Origin: a virus | Reading direction: 5' to 3' (one strand) | Length of the DNA stretch: 64,000 nucleotides | IMG/VR virus record: IMGVR_UViG_3300033141_004852 | Location: 1 to 64,000 of that record | Shown here: positions 41,645-49,539 of the stretch, one piece after another | Layout of the letters: every line of letters begins with the position of its first letter | How positions within the stretch are numbered: the stretch's first letter is position 1 | Made by a program: the position numbers and the translations under genes | Notes under the pieces: generated by a model | What the model saw: the letters and a program-made list of their open reading frames with translations, nothing else | Told to the model about the DNA's origin: nothing | Database searches by the model: none

Positions 41645-41845
41645 CTCATCTCCACTTATACACTTGTCAAACTTCGGGGGAGGACAATCCCACCCACAGG
41701 CTTATCCTCCCCCCGGACTGCATCCCGGAGCGGATGCACTCACCTCAGCACTCGTTTCCCCTGTGGGGGAGTATCACGACCAGCAGTGCATCGGGTACTC
41801 CCCCACATCGGGGACCGCGGGGGACGGCCAGGCGCGCGGGAAATC
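41645..41845 (-). promoter_or_regulatory. Structured non-coding leader with two inverted repeats
   Basis: This 200-base gap after the coiled-coil gene contains a perfect 12 bp inverted repeat (41762-41773 with 41796-41807, arm TGTGGGGGAGTA, 22-base loop) and a 7 bp hairpin at 41719-41738 (TGCATCC/GGATGCA, 6-base loop). On the minus strand the second is followed by GGGGGGAGG. It may be an operator, an attenuator or an mRNA processing signal. No clear -10/-35 pair was found inside. Confidence 0.45.
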
Positions 41846-42151
41846 TCAACGCACATCACCCGCACCCACCACCGTGATATTGCGCTGCTTGATTGCCGAC
41901 CCCACACGGCATTGCCCATCCTCGCCGATCTCCAGAATCCCCAAGCGTGCCAGGGTAGTAAGGAGTCTCTCGATCTCCTGCCCCACCCCCTGACGCTGCT
42001 GTTCAAGCGCCTTCATCACCGCTTGGTGGAGTTGCTGCATATCCGCCACGGCAGCCTGCACCTGCGCCCGCAACTCAGCCAAATCCTTGCCGATTTGATA
42101 GGGGTCCGTCACCAACCGAACTTCCGAGATCTTCTGGTCGTTATCAGCCAC
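41846..42151 (-). CDS. Coiled-coil hypothetical protein
   Basis: This 101-residue protein has a long heptad-like helix (about residues 22-60, DLAELRAQVQAAVADMQQ) and a short beta C-terminus. It starts with GTG at 42151, with AAAGG upstream, directly downstream of the promoter at 42178-42206. It could be a small regulatory or scaffolding factor. No family was recognised. Confidence 0.6.
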   Translation of the reverse strand: MADNDQKISEVRLVTDPYQIGKDLAELRAQVQAAVADMQQLHQAVMKALEQQRQGVGQEIERLLTTLARLGILEIGEDGQCRVGSAIKQRNITVVGAGDVR

Positions 42152-42177
42152 GATGAATCCTTTCCTTTCTCACACCC

Positions 42178-42206
42178 TATATACCGACGACTCGCTGAAA
42201 TGTTAC
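42178..42206 (-). promoter_or_regulatory. Promoter, GTAACA-N17-TATATA
   Basis: On the minus strand GTAACA is followed after exactly 17 bases by TATATA. The spacer starts TTTCAGCG and ends CGG, close to the TTTCAGG...TGG of the promoter at 36390. The -35 is degenerate. It precedes the coiled-coil gene at 41846-42151. Confidence 0.6.
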
Positions 42207-42243
42207 ATCCACTCGTAGCCGCAACAACCCCACCAACAGTACC

Positions 42244-42558
42244 TCATCCAGCATCCCCCAGCGCCTCCCCCACCTTGTCGGGAAGCAACCATCGCCCATC
42301 ATGCTCCTGAAGCCATCCGCCAAGACGCTGACGTGAGGAGAAAGGTTTCTCAGGAGGAACCACTCCAGCAGGGAGAAGAACTACGGCATCTAGGTGACCG
42401 GAAGCGTCGCAACGATCCACCCAAAACGCCCCCGACTTATCATTCACCAGGCGCAGATAGTATTCACACGGTTGGCGGGTTTCCGAGTTCCCCGGACTCC
42501 AGATCACCACTCCGAACTCCCATTGACGATACAATTCCCGCTGTCCTTCCAATGGCAT
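42244..42558 (-). CDS. Hypothetical protein
   Basis: This 104-residue protein is unrecognised. It has a beta-rich first half (EFGVVIWSPGNSE, YYLRLVNDKSG) and a helical C-terminus. The start at 42558 is preferred over one at 42588 because AAAGGAGG lies ten bases before it. It lies between two other unassigned genes downstream of the methyltransferase. Confidence 0.58.
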   Translation of the reverse strand: MPLEGQRELYRQWEFGVVIWSPGNSETRQPCEYYLRLVNDKSGAFWVDRCDASGHLDAVVLLPAGVVPPEKPFSSRQRLGGWLQEHDGRWLLPDKVGEALGDAG

Positions 42559-42563
42559 AAATC

Positions 42564-42827
42564 TCAGCCTCCTTTTTCGCACCCACAAGCCCTACCACTA
42601 GGCGCCTCATCCAGTTCTGCCAACGCCGCCTCGACTGCCTCCGCCAAGCCCTTATCCGTTACCAGCGGAGTAATCACGCAATATTCACCTTTGGGGCATC
42701 GATAGACCATCCCCACCTTCGATGAATCCGCTGCCCATTGTATCTCCAACACCGAGACCTTGCCATCTGGAGTCGGAGGGCCAGCAACGGGGATACATTT
42801 GAAATCAGAAGCGGCATGATGCATCAT
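42564..42827 (-). CDS. Small Cys-containing hypothetical protein
   Basis: This 87-residue protein has a beta-rich core (VSVLEIQWAADSSKVG, YCVITPLVTD), one helix, and ends with CGCEKGG. The few cysteines (FKC, YRC, YC, CGC) could bind zinc. GGAGGTAGTT precedes two adjacent ATG codons at 42827 and 42824. Function unknown. Confidence 0.6.
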   Translation of the reverse strand: MMHHAASDFKCIPVAGPPTPDGKVSVLEIQWAADSSKVGMVYRCPKGEYCVITPLVTDKGLAEAVEAALAELDEAPSGRACGCEKGG

Positions 42828-42882
42828 AACTACCTCCAGAAATACCTACACTACCAACATGTACCGATTGCCAACTAGAAAG

Positions 42883-43086
42883 TTACACTCCCGACCTCCT
42901 ACGCAACCGTCGTATTCGAGAGGCTAGAAGCCGCGCACATGTCCGCGCACCCCGCAACACATCCAATGAGGCAGTATTCGGATTCCCAGCCTCAATCACC
43001 AACTCCAACTCCGCCGCTATGTAATCGGGGTCATGGCGGCGCATCCGCGCAATTTGTTTATCGTAGCGTTCCTTGAGACTACTCAC
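42883..43086 (-). CDS. Small helical basic protein, GTG start
   Basis: This 67-residue protein is almost entirely helical with an Arg-rich C-terminus (ASRIRRLRRRSGV). It starts with GTG at 43086, with GAGAAGG upstream, and overlaps the methyltransferase by eight bases. It could bind nucleic acid or assist the methyltransferase, but there is no direct evidence. Confidence 0.58.
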   Translation of the reverse strand: MSSLKERYDKQIARMRRHDPDYIAAELELVIEAGNPNTASLDVLRGARTCARLLASRIRRLRRRSGV

Positions 43087-43987
43087 GGTGTGTCGCCTTC
43101 TCCCTCAACCCAAGGCTGCGACAAACACCCCCCACCTCATGTAACCGACGACGAGCCACACCCAACCACTCTTGGCATATCTCTATACCTATACACTTAC
43201 GCCCCGTCAACTGTGCCGCGACCGCGGTAGTGCCGGAACCAAGAAAGGGATCCAAAACTATCTGCCCGGGGCATGTAAACAACTCGATCAAGTGCGCGAG
43301 CAACCGCACCGGCTTGACGGTTAGATGTGTATTGTAAGCCTCTTTCGTCGGCTTCTCAACGTACATCAAAGTTGTGGGAGACGAACCATCGAGGGTCTTT
43401 GTACTGTCTATCAGACCTACACGGTATCTGAGCCAGTTCTCGATAAATGACCCCTCCCGCGGTTTCATAGCCAACATGATAGTCTCGAACTGAGGACGAA
43501 GTTGAGGTGTCTTCCTACCCCGTAAGTCTGCAAGTATCTCCTCTTTCTTCTTCTCAGACAGGTCCATCTTCCTGACAAAGTGGGTCATCGAGAACGCTTT
43601 GAACTGCGCACGCTTCTTATAGTGCCAGGCAAGCAGATCTCGTATCTCAAACCCAGTGTTTTCGGCTGCCACTGCTAAACGATGATAGAGGCGAGGCTGG
43701 CTAAAACAAAGGAAATATCCACCCGGGACCAACACCCGAAATAACTGCGAAGCAATAGGCTCCATAAACTCCTGAAACGCCACAGCCTGCTTGCGGTCAA
43801 ACTTCATACCAACCGGCAAACCTCCGACCACCCCCGTTGCCCGCGGTGCAGCCCTACCACCCTTGCGCCATCGCGCGTCCAACCCATCAAGGAAATACGG
43901 TGGATCAGTTAGCACCAACTGAATCGAAGAATCGGGTATCTTTTTTAGCCGATCCCTGCAATCACCGAGCCACAATTGACTAGTCAT
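43079..43987 (-). CDS. DNA methyltransferase (N6-adenine/N4-cytosine, beta type)
   Basis: The enzyme transfers methyl groups from S-adenosylmethionine to exocyclic amino groups in DNA. The catalytic TDPPY is near the N-terminus (residues 27-31) and the SAM-binding DPFLGSGTT near the C-terminus (246-254), with the target-recognition region between: the beta arrangement. It is a solitary enzyme with no restriction gene beside it, so it may protect phage DNA. Codon use looks less GC-rich than the neighbours, which may indicate recent acquisition. Start: ATG at 43987 or TTG at 44014 (AAAGG six bases upstream). Confidence 0.88.
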   Translation of the reverse strand: MTSQLWLGDCRDRLKKIPDSSIQLVLTDPPYFLDGLDARWRKGGRAAPRATGVVGGLPVGMKFDRKQAVAFQEFMEPIASQLFRVLVPGGYFLCFSQPRLYHRLAVAAENTGFEIRDLLAWHYKKRAQFKAFSMTHFVRKMDLSEKKKEEILADLRGRKTPQLRPQFETIMLAMKPREGSFIENWLRYRVGLIDSTKTLDGSSPTTLMYVEKPTKEAYNTHLTVKPVRLLAHLIELFTCPGQIVLDPFLGSGTTAVAAQLTGRKCIGIEICQEWLGVARRRLHEVGGVCRSLGLREKATHRE

Positions 43988-44067
43988 AAAGGTCTTCTTT
44001 TCACGTAGGTTCAAGTTGTGCCTTTATCACCACACCGAAGACCAACCACCCTCCGCTTCATTTCCCC

Positions 44068-44556
44068 TCATCCCCCAACTACCCGCAAATGAGTCGCCAC
44101 CACATAAGCCGCCTGGAAACACACAACCACGTCCTCGAAAACCACCCTGAGTTCCCGCTCCTCTCGCGGGCTAGTATGCCAGTAGATCATCTGCACCCCG
44201 CGCGAACCCGCCTCATACACCGTCGGCACCAACACATCCGGCGCCCGCCCTTGGGGATGATTATCCTGGACATAAACATCCATCACCACCGCCCGCACAA
44301 TCTCTCCACCTGTTACCTTCTCCATCGTTGACTCCTTCTGAGCAAGCAACCGCCAGTAAAGTTCCTCGCCTTTACTCACCGAAAGTAAAGGTATTTGCGA
44401 ACGCGCCCCACAACTACTAAGGCATCTAGTACAAAGCGGCATCCGAGGACGACGGGGGAGAAGCGTCACGCGGATATACTCAGGACCATCATCCTCCGAA
44501 CCCATCTCCCAAAAACTCCAACACATCTTCGCCCACGCGCCATATTTTACCGCCAT
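44068..44556 (-). CDS. Hypothetical zinc-knuckle protein
   Basis: This 162-residue protein has CTRCLSSCG near residue 42, a possible zinc knuckle, in an otherwise beta-rich chain. The region GSEDDGPEYIRVTLLP before the cysteines resembles the segment before the cysteines in the zinc-ribbon gene near 35.3 kb, hinting at common ancestry. The start at 44556 has GAGG thirteen bases upstream. Confidence 0.58.
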   Translation of the reverse strand: MAVKYGAWAKMCWSFWEMGSEDDGPEYIRVTLLPRRPRMPLCTRCLSSCGARSQIPLLSVSKGEELYWRLLAQKESTMEKVTGGEIVRAVVMDVYVQDNHPQGRAPDVLVPTVYEAGSRGVQMIYWHTSPREERELRVVFEDVVVCFQAAYVVATHLRVVGG

Positions 44557-44571
44557 GACGCAATTCAATCC

Positions 44572-44859
44572 TCATAGCACGTCGTCCTCATCCACGATCT
44601 CGTAGTCTTCCCCCACGCACTCCACCCCCAACGATTCCGTCAATTCGGGGTCCCGCAACATAGCGTCCACATGCCAGGGCCAATCCGGCGACTTCGCAGG
44701 ATGATCATCCGGTAGCCGGACCATATCCCCACTCGTCCCCTCGAAGTCCTCCAGCGGCGGATGGTGGACACCCCATTTGATCCCATAGCCGGTAAGACCG
44801 TGGAACACCACCGTCCCCACACGCCTATCCAGTAGTCGTACAAGCGTACCGATCTCCAT
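44572..44859 (-). CDS. Small acidic protein, SH3/KOW-like start
   Basis: This 95-residue protein begins with a small beta-barrel-like segment (IGTLVRLLDRRVGTVVF, then GYGIKWGVHH) and ends in a strongly acidic tail (EDYEIVDEDDVL). Such N-terminal patterns occur in small phage proteins of unknown role. It starts in a TAATG overlap with the TOPRIM gene, with GAGGAGG upstream. Confidence 0.6.
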   Translation of the reverse strand: MEIGTLVRLLDRRVGTVVFHGLTGYGIKWGVHHPPLEDFEGTSGDMVRLPDDHPAKSPDWPWHVDAMLRDPELTESLGVECVGEDYEIVDEDDVL

Positions 44860-45677
44860 TATCCACTTTCCTCCTCAGCAATCTCCACCAAGCGTTGGCG
44901 GTCCCTGCACTCCTGCTCCTGGGCTTCCTCCCAAGCACCCTCATCGGTGATATGCTCACGCACTGAATCCTCAATCAATTTCTCCAACACATCCGGTGGC
45001 AGAGCATCCAACTCCACCGTGTCCTCACCGTGCGCCGCGAGGAAGCCCGCTGTCCGACTATCAGTATCCTTCGGCGGCGTCGGAGGAAGTTGATGACGCT
45101 CAATCTGCTCGGGGAGCAGCGCTACCCGCTTCAGCGATACCCGCCATCCCCACGTTACCCGCAATTCCTCCTCGATAGAGCGGTTGATGTCAACTCCCGA
45201 GGGGTCCCAATCCCCGAAGTAGAGGATATTCCGCACCCGCCGATCCTTCGCCGCCACCAAGGTGCTCACCGAAGGATAGCCTCGACAAATCTGCAACGTC
45301 ACTTGGAGGCGGTCTACCACCGGCAGGAACACTGTCGCCAGCGCCTGCTTCTCCAACCATACCTCTGGAGGTGAGTCCTGCTCCGCCCAATAATCGCGGC
45401 GGTAGCCATTCACCAACCCTCGCAAGAAATCACCCAAATCCGACCAACCACCGTGGTGCTGGGGCATCCGCGTCAAATCGGTGAAGGCATGAGGGGAAAG
45501 TTTCCCGTTTTTCCGCCACCGGGTCAGATGCGCGACGAGACGCTTGTACGAGCGCAGCGAGTTCGGAATGACTAGCCCTGCCACAAGTCGATAATAAAGT
45601 TGTCGGACGGTAATCGCCGAACCGTATTCGGCCAATACACACCGACACGCTCGCAAGAGATCGTCAGTCTTACTCAT
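44859..45677 (-). CDS. TOPRIM-domain protein (TopoVI-A/Spo11-like fold)
   Basis: The 272-residue protein has a winged-helix-like N-terminus (SAITVRQLYYRLV near 20) followed by a TOPRIM core: EVWLEKQALA near 105 (catalytic Glu109) and YFGDWDPSGVDI near 153 (metal-binding Asp156 and Asp158). GYPSVSTL lies between. The same layout is found in phage and mobile-element relatives of the topoisomerase VI A subunit. No catalytic Tyr is obvious besides the YY near 27. It may nick or process DNA. GGAGTGG precedes the ATG at 45677. Confidence 0.72.
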   Translation of the reverse strand: MSKTDDLLRACRCVLAEYGSAITVRQLYYRLVAGLVIPNSLRSYKRLVAHLTRWRKNGKLSPHAFTDLTRMPQHHGGWSDLGDFLRGLVNGYRRDYWAEQDSPPEVWLEKQALATVFLPVVDRLQVTLQICRGYPSVSTLVAAKDRRVRNILYFGDWDPSGVDINRSIEEELRVTWGWRVSLKRVALLPEQIERHQLPPTPPKDTDSRTAGFLAAHGEDTVELDALPPDVLEKLIEDSVREHITDEGAWEEAQEQECRDRQRLVEIAEEESG

Positions 45678-46021
45678 TCTACCACTCCATCCTGTGCCAA
45701 ATCTGCCTCGGCATCCACGTCCCCCGGATAATAATCCGGGAGAAGAAAGACAGTACCCCACCACTCCCCATTATGCACCCGACAATCCCCGCATTGTCGC
45801 GGATGGGCACACTCAACCCCACACTCCCCCGACCCCTCCTTCCAAGTGAAGAGGTACATGTTAGCCGTGAAGAAAACGGTGCTACAACACCGCTCACACC
45901 ACGCCCATCGTACCTCATACGATAACGAATAACTCCTGACAACGCCTTGCTTCCGCGGGTGACCAAATAGGCGACACAACAACCTACCCCATGCCAACGA
46001 CAACCGCTGCCAGAATCTCAT
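45674..46021 (-). CDS. Cys-rich zinc-binding protein
   Basis: This 115-residue protein has CERCC near residue 42 and CGVECAHPRQCGDC near 67-80, enough for two zinc sites, in a Trp-rich chain. An amphipathic helix (WQRLSLAWGRLLCRLFG) opens the protein and might touch a membrane or partner. AAGGAGTTGAG precedes the ATG. Function unknown. Confidence 0.62.
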   Translation of the reverse strand: MRFWQRLSLAWGRLLCRLFGHPRKQGVVRSYSLSYEVRWAWCERCCSTVFFTANMYLFTWKEGSGECGVECAHPRQCGDCRVHNGEWWGTVFLLPDYYPGDVDAEADLAQDGVVE

Positions 46022-46542
46022 CAACTCAACTCCTTCATCAGACGACGTAGCACGGGCCTCAGCAGCCGCCAACTCGTTACATGGAAAATCAACGGAGCAG
46101 GCTCTCCCAGACGCTCCTGCACCGCCTCCGCGATCTCAAGTTGGTCTTCCAAATACAGACACGGCAATCGGCTAGATACCCTGGGGATCACAGTCAGACA
46201 AGATACCTTGTGCTCCACAGCGTCTAACCACGGAGGGCGCATACACAAATCACCATATGGAACATCATGCTCGCGCAACCACTCGACAGTCAGGTGCATA
46301 AAACGGGCTTCCCGAGCCGTCACCAAGCGAATATACCACCCTGCCTCGTGAAACTCCCGCAACAACGCGAGCGCATCCGGGTCCGGCAGTGCTCGCCGGA
46401 GTAGCCGCTCCGCCAACCGCGTCGCGACGAGGAACTTCCACACCGCGTCTCCGAGGCGCCGGTGTCCACGTAGGAACGACAACTCCTGCCTCGTCAGCGT
46501 ACCATCGATGTCGCAGACCACCACCGGCCGCGTATCAGTCAT
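46021..46542 (-). CDS. HAD-superfamily phosphatase/kinase-type protein
   Basis: VVVCDIDGTLT at residues 7-17 is the HAD motif I (nucleophile D11, D13). LVTAREARF near 73 is motif II, and LEDQLEIAEAV near 130 fits motif IV. Length (173) and layout fit a small nucleotidase or the phosphatase half of polynucleotide kinase-type proteins. It may act on nucleotides or DNA ends. AAAGGAGCCCGTTG precedes the ATG at 46542. It is coupled to the DUF5131-like gene. Confidence 0.78.
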   Translation of the reverse strand: MTDTRPVVVCDIDGTLTRQELSFLRGHRRLGDAVWKFLVATRLAERLLRRALPDPDALALLREFHEAGWYIRLVTAREARFMHLTVEWLREHDVPYGDLCMRPPWLDAVEHKVSCLTVIPRVSSRLPCLYLEDQLEIAEAVQERLGEPAPLIFHVTSWRLLRPVLRRLMKELS

Positions 46543-47179
46543 CAACGGGCTCCTTTCTTCGAGTAGATGGTATCCACGCTAACTCGCCAGGCTCCGGCGG
46601 GAAGTCGATCACTCGCGGCTCCCCATCCTCTCCCGAGACCCGCCTTACGTAGCAGGGAACGCCTGCCTCGCGGCATTGCTCCTGAATAGAGCGGAACCAC
46701 GCGCACTTCGCTCCACCATCGTCCCCACACCCCGCCACCACCTGTCGGAGATCCCGAAGATAAGGAGTAAGATCCACTTCCTCCCATAGAGGTTCCAATA
46801 CCACGCCTCGATTACCGTGAGCGATCTCCAGCAACTCAGGTACACGCTCGTTCACATCCGCCTGCGTCGAACAACGCACGAGAAACCACACGTTCTCCCA
46901 CGCGGGGACTTGGCCATCACTGCGGTGGATGAAACTCGCGAGGGACCACGACTCCAACTCCCGCCGCAACTCCACCACGTGAGTAGTCACGACCAGGAAG
47001 GTATGCTGAGGGTGTCGCAGCATCTGCCCAAACACGCGGTCGCGAGTATCGCCATCCACGCCACCACCCAGGAGATCCATGCCCACGAGTACAACCAGCG
47101 GTGCATAGATGTCCGGGAACGTCGGCTCCGCCCGCGGGTTCCAGATTCGAGACCAAAATGCTAGTCCTGTACCGATCAT
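46535..47179 (-). CDS. DUF5131 (phage Gp37/Gp68)-like protein, cysteines lost
   Basis: The 214-residue protein follows the Gp37/Gp68 pattern. IWNP appears near the N-terminus, ENVWFLVRCSTQADVNERVPEL near 105, VVLEPLWEEVDL near 137, and WFRSIQEQCREAGVPCYVR near 172. Full-length members open with a Cys-rich, radical-SAM-like cluster site (WNP..GC..C..CYA). Here the NP is kept but those cysteines are absent, so any iron-sulfur activity is probably lost. Role unknown. GGAGG precedes the ATG at 47179. Confidence 0.62.
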   Translation of the reverse strand: MIGTGLAFWSRIWNPRAEPTFPDIYAPLVVLVGMDLLGGGVDGDTRDRVFGQMLRHPQHTFLVVTTHVVELRRELESWSLASFIHRSDGQVPAWENVWFLVRCSTQADVNERVPELLEIAHGNRGVVLEPLWEEVDLTPYLRDLRQVVAGCGDDGGAKCAWFRSIQEQCREAGVPCYVRRVSGEDGEPRVIDFPPEPGELAWIPSTRRKEPVDD

Positions 47180-47538
47180 TCTAAGTCCTCCAGATCCTCC
47201 CATCGTCTCCACCCCTCACCTGAGCGCCGCTCCCACACCTGCAAGACCGCGACAGTCTTGACGACTCGGAAATCATCCCCTTCACCAGAGCACTCATGCC
47301 ACGGCGGCGGCCCATACTCGGGAATAGGAAGCAGCGGGCCGCCCCAACGTACCTGCACCCGCATCTTCCTCCCACAATGAGGGCACTTCACCGCCAGGAG
47401 TGCCACCTGATAGTAGTAAGGCGCCGGACACACGTCGGGGTGGAACTCACCGTACCGGGGCGTGCCGTTGAAGTCCCACCACGATGGTGGCTCCGCTATC
47501 CGCGACAGAATATCCTCGTACCGTTGGTGCATCATCAT
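47176..47538 (-). CDS. Zinc-ribbon hypothetical protein
   Basis: This 120-residue protein has CPAPYYYQ, then CPHCGRKM near 52 and HEC near 81, enough for one zinc ribbon. Trp- and Pro-rich segments surround it. GGAGACCG lies before three consecutive ATG codons (47538, 47535, 47532), so the exact start is open. It is coupled to the DUF5131-like gene by an ATGA overlap. Confidence 0.58.
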   Translation of the reverse strand: MMMHQRYEDILSRIAEPPSWWDFNGTPRYGEFHPDVCPAPYYYQVALLAVKCPHCGRKMRVQVRWGGPLLPIPEYGPPPWHECSGEGDDFRVVKTVAVLQVWERRSGEGWRRWEDLEDLE

Positions 47539-47935
47539 TCGGTCTCCACTCCCTCAAGGACACGGCGAACTTCCCGCTCCCTAGCACACACACAGCGCCT
47601 ACGTCGCAAATGTTCTCCCGCGGGCAGTCATCCAGCAAGTCGTAGTGGTGACACTCACAGCGGAGACTCCTTTTCAACGCCGCCCGTCGTGCCTTGTCGA
47701 TTCGGTCGCGTAGTTGATCCCGCTCGGCGACAAGATGCTCCAGGGCCTGCCCCATATCGAATATCCAACTCGTTATGACATCTGCATGACGCGCCGCGGC
47801 ACTCGTCAAACCCAATGCCGTACATGCCGCCCCATGCTTCGGACACTCATACTGCTGAGTCGCCGCATCCCCATCACCCTCGAAATCTTCGGCACCCTTC
47901 ACTACGAGTTCTTCACCACACCAACAACTAGGCAT
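47535..47935 (-). CDS. Zinc-binding protein with apparent -1 frameshift
   Basis: The frame starts at 47935 (MPSCWCGEE, GGAGG upstream) and codes convincingly through a coiled coil to CECHHYDLLDDCP. From there the uninterrupted frame runs on to 47447, deep into the next gene. One base back, the sequence instead continues AGEHLRRRRCVCARE and stops at 47535 in an ATGA overlap with the next gene, as expected in this operon. The shift point is the CCC at 47622-47624. Four C instead of three would restore one frame of about 133 residues. It could be a base-calling error, a real mutation, or -1 slippage. Confidence 0.55.
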
Positions 47936-48200
47936 CGCTATCATCCTCCTTCGGGTACTTCTCGCAGAGGGATTCGTGGGCGAGGAGGGATGTGCAACGC
48001 GGACAGGAACACTCGCGAAGCGGCACGTCCCAAGACCGACGAGTAGAGACGCGCAATGCCTCCGCCAACCTCTCCGCGTCTGCTCGCCAGGCGTCGCGCT
48101 CGTCCTCTAGGCGGCGATAGCATTCTCTGCTGACGGGCATCATGGCCGCGAGTTCCTCTGGGCCCCATGTGCCTCCTTCCACGTCCGTATTCTCTTTCAT
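47928..48200 (-). CDS. Small helical protein with Cys motif
   Basis: This 90-residue protein has a charged helix (YRRLEDERDAWRADAERLAEAL) and a C-terminal CSCPRC that may hold zinc with a later Cys. GAAGGAGGA precedes two adjacent ATG codons. The second, at 48200, has the better spacing. It overlaps the next gene by eight bases. Function unknown. Confidence 0.58.
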   Translation of the reverse strand: MKENTDVEGGTWGPEELAAMMPVSRECYRRLEDERDAWRADAERLAEALRVSTRRSWDVPLRECSCPRCTSLLAHESLCEKYPKEDDSDA

Positions 48201-48210
48201 CATTCCTCCT

Positions 48211-48465
48211 TCATTGCGGAATATCAGGGGCCGCCTTGGCGTCAATACCACGAAGTACGCGTGCCAATTCATTCCTCGCCGTTGCCCGTCTGCTGGAACT
48301 GACGTTTACTTCTATAGTGGTAAGTCGCCCATCAACCCACGTTCTCCGATAAGCAGATTCCTCGCATAGAGTGAAGGAGTTCCACTGAGTATGACGCGGG
48401 GTACAATACACCCACCCCATCTCCCTAATAGTTTGCTCAAAATCTCTTATGCCCTTTCCCTTCAT
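48211..48465 (-). CDS. Hypothetical protein, faint HicA-like start
   Basis: This 84-residue protein begins GIRDFEQTIREMGWVYC and then has TPRHTQWNSFTL. Spacing of GW and the following His is reminiscent of HicA-type RNA-binding folds, but the His is not in the usual context, so this is weak. No antitoxin-like partner is obvious. GGAAGGAGAGCG precedes the ATG at 48465. Confidence 0.5.
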   Translation of the reverse strand: MKGKGIRDFEQTIREMGWVYCTPRHTQWNSFTLCEESAYRRTWVDGRLTTIEVNVSSSRRATARNELARVLRGIDAKAAPDIPQ

Positions 48466-48764
48466 TCGCTCTCCTTCCCGCCGAGGGCGCGGGGTGCTTC
48501 CTCTACACATTTCATCATTTGGGTATGTGTGGAGTGAACACTTAGTGCTTGCAACCTTTCCCGCGCCTTCCTCACGCACCCTTCCTCCGGCTCACCCTCG
48601 AAGCCGTAGAACTTGTTGGCCGCGCGGGCAAGCACGCCATATCTCATGCGTATCGGTTCGGGTGCAGTCTTCCAATCACGCTCGGCATCCTCAAACTCTG
48701 CGCCTCGGTATGCTTGACAGAAATCTGCGTGGTGTATTGCCTTCGCCATCTCCTCAAGGCTCAT
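48462..48764 (-). CDS. Small protein, paralogue of the gene at 49.8-50.2 kb
   Basis: This 100-residue protein contains GVLARAANKFYGFEGEPEE near residue 45. The gene at 49792-50208 has ALARAASKFYGIEGDPEAGCV at a similar place, so the two are paralogues that share a core of about 25 residues. GGAGGAGCATGAG precedes the ATG. It lacks the zinc ribbon of its longer relative. Function unknown. Confidence 0.62.
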   Translation of the reverse strand: MSLEEMAKAIHHADFCQAYRGAEFEDAERDWKTAPEPIRMRYGVLARAANKFYGFEGEPEEGCVRKARERLQALSVHSTHTQMMKCVEEAPRALGGKESE

Positions 48765-48778
48765 CTCATGCTCCTCCA

Positions 48779-48970
48779 CTACCGGAGAATAGCCCACAAC
48801 GCCAACACCACGACTCCCAGAACGAAGCACGCCGCCGAATTGCGACGATCTCTATCCCCAAGCGGCCGGTAATGCACCCAGAAAACAAGGGGGACCAGCA
48901 CCCCCAGGCACGCGAGAGTTCCCCCCAGAGCCAGCAACACGCGGAGAACCAGGGCGTGGAGGTCAGACAT
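48779..48970 (-). CDS. Two-span small membrane protein
   Basis: This 63-residue protein has two hydrophobic helices (about residues 7-30, VLRVLLALGGTLACLGVLV, and 46-62, ACFVLGVVVLALWAIL) joined by a charged loop with GDRDRR. GGAGG precedes the ATG. It overlaps the next gene upstream by eight bases. Such proteins can be immunity, exclusion or holin-like factors, but nothing distinguishes them here. Confidence 0.65.
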   Translation of the reverse strand: MSDLHALVLRVLLALGGTLACLGVLVPLVFWVHYRPLGDRDRRNSAACFVLGVVVLALWAILR

Positions 48971-49310
48971 TCAGGGCCTCCAGATCATCCAACACCCGCC
49001 GCAGGGCGTCGAGCGCCGATTCCGCCGTGATACGACCGCACACGACATACCGCGCGATCATGTAGGGTTCCACATCCACCAACTCCCCCGACGGAGCATC
49101 GCAGACGTAGTCGCGCTCGCACAACTCCGTCGCCGGACACGTCGCATGGCAATCTCCCGACTCCACTAACCCGGGACCGGCAACCTTACAGAAGGGACAC
49201 TGCTCCCCGTTCGTGAGGGCCTCCGCGCGCTCCCACTGCCCCCGCTCCGCCGCCTTCACCGCGGCGCGGTACGCCCGAAGAGATTTCCGGTAAGCCTGCT
49301 TGTAGGTCAT
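48963..49310 (-). CDS. Zinc-ribbon hypothetical protein
   Basis: This 115-residue protein has a basic N-terminal helix (YKQAYRKSLRAYRAAVKAAE), then CPFC near 38 and a CHATC / C pattern near 56-65 for one or two zinc ions. A C-terminal acidic helix follows. GAGGAAGAGGG precedes the ATG at 49310. Function unknown. Confidence 0.6.
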   Translation of the reverse strand: MTYKQAYRKSLRAYRAAVKAAERGQWERAEALTNGEQCPFCKVAGPGLVESGDCHATCPATELCERDYVCDAPSGELVDVEPYMIARYVVCGRITAESALDALRRVLDDLEALNV

Positions 49311-49323
49311 TTTCCCTCTTCCT

Positions 49324-49539
49324 CTAGCAAGCAAGGCGGAGACTAACCAACTCCGCACTCTCATCTATTTCGAGACGCTCTTCATCAAACCACTGCCCTT
49401 TACCAGGCGCGCCCTCGATAACGACACGAGGCGTCACCTCCACACGCACGTTAGCAAACAGATACTCCGTGCGTCCTGTTACCACACCGGAGAATCCGCT
49501 GATACGATCCTTCACCGTCTGACCCAACCGCGTTGTCAT
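49324..49539 (-). CDS. Conserved small phage protein, KOW/SH3-like
   Basis: This 71-residue protein follows a recurrent small-phage-protein pattern: LGQTVKDRISGFSGVVTGR, then a beta segment (NVRVEVTPRV) and QWFDEERLEI. It looks like a small beta barrel. GGGAGGATCTCG precedes the ATG. Homologues are common in phages but remain without function. Confidence 0.68.
   Translation of the reverse strand: MTTRLGQTVKDRISGFSGVVTGRTEYLFANVRVEVTPRVVIEGAPGKGQWFDEERLEIDESAELVSLRLAC

Noticed and set aside
41290-41655. 121-codon minus-strand frame over 41.3-41.65 kb
   Set aside because: Overlaps the GTG-started small zinc protein in a better supported frame and lacks a binding site.
43079-43987. Restriction-modification system
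   Set aside because: Only the methyltransferase is present; neighbours are small hypothetical proteins without nuclease motifs, so a solitary methyltransferase is the simpler reading.
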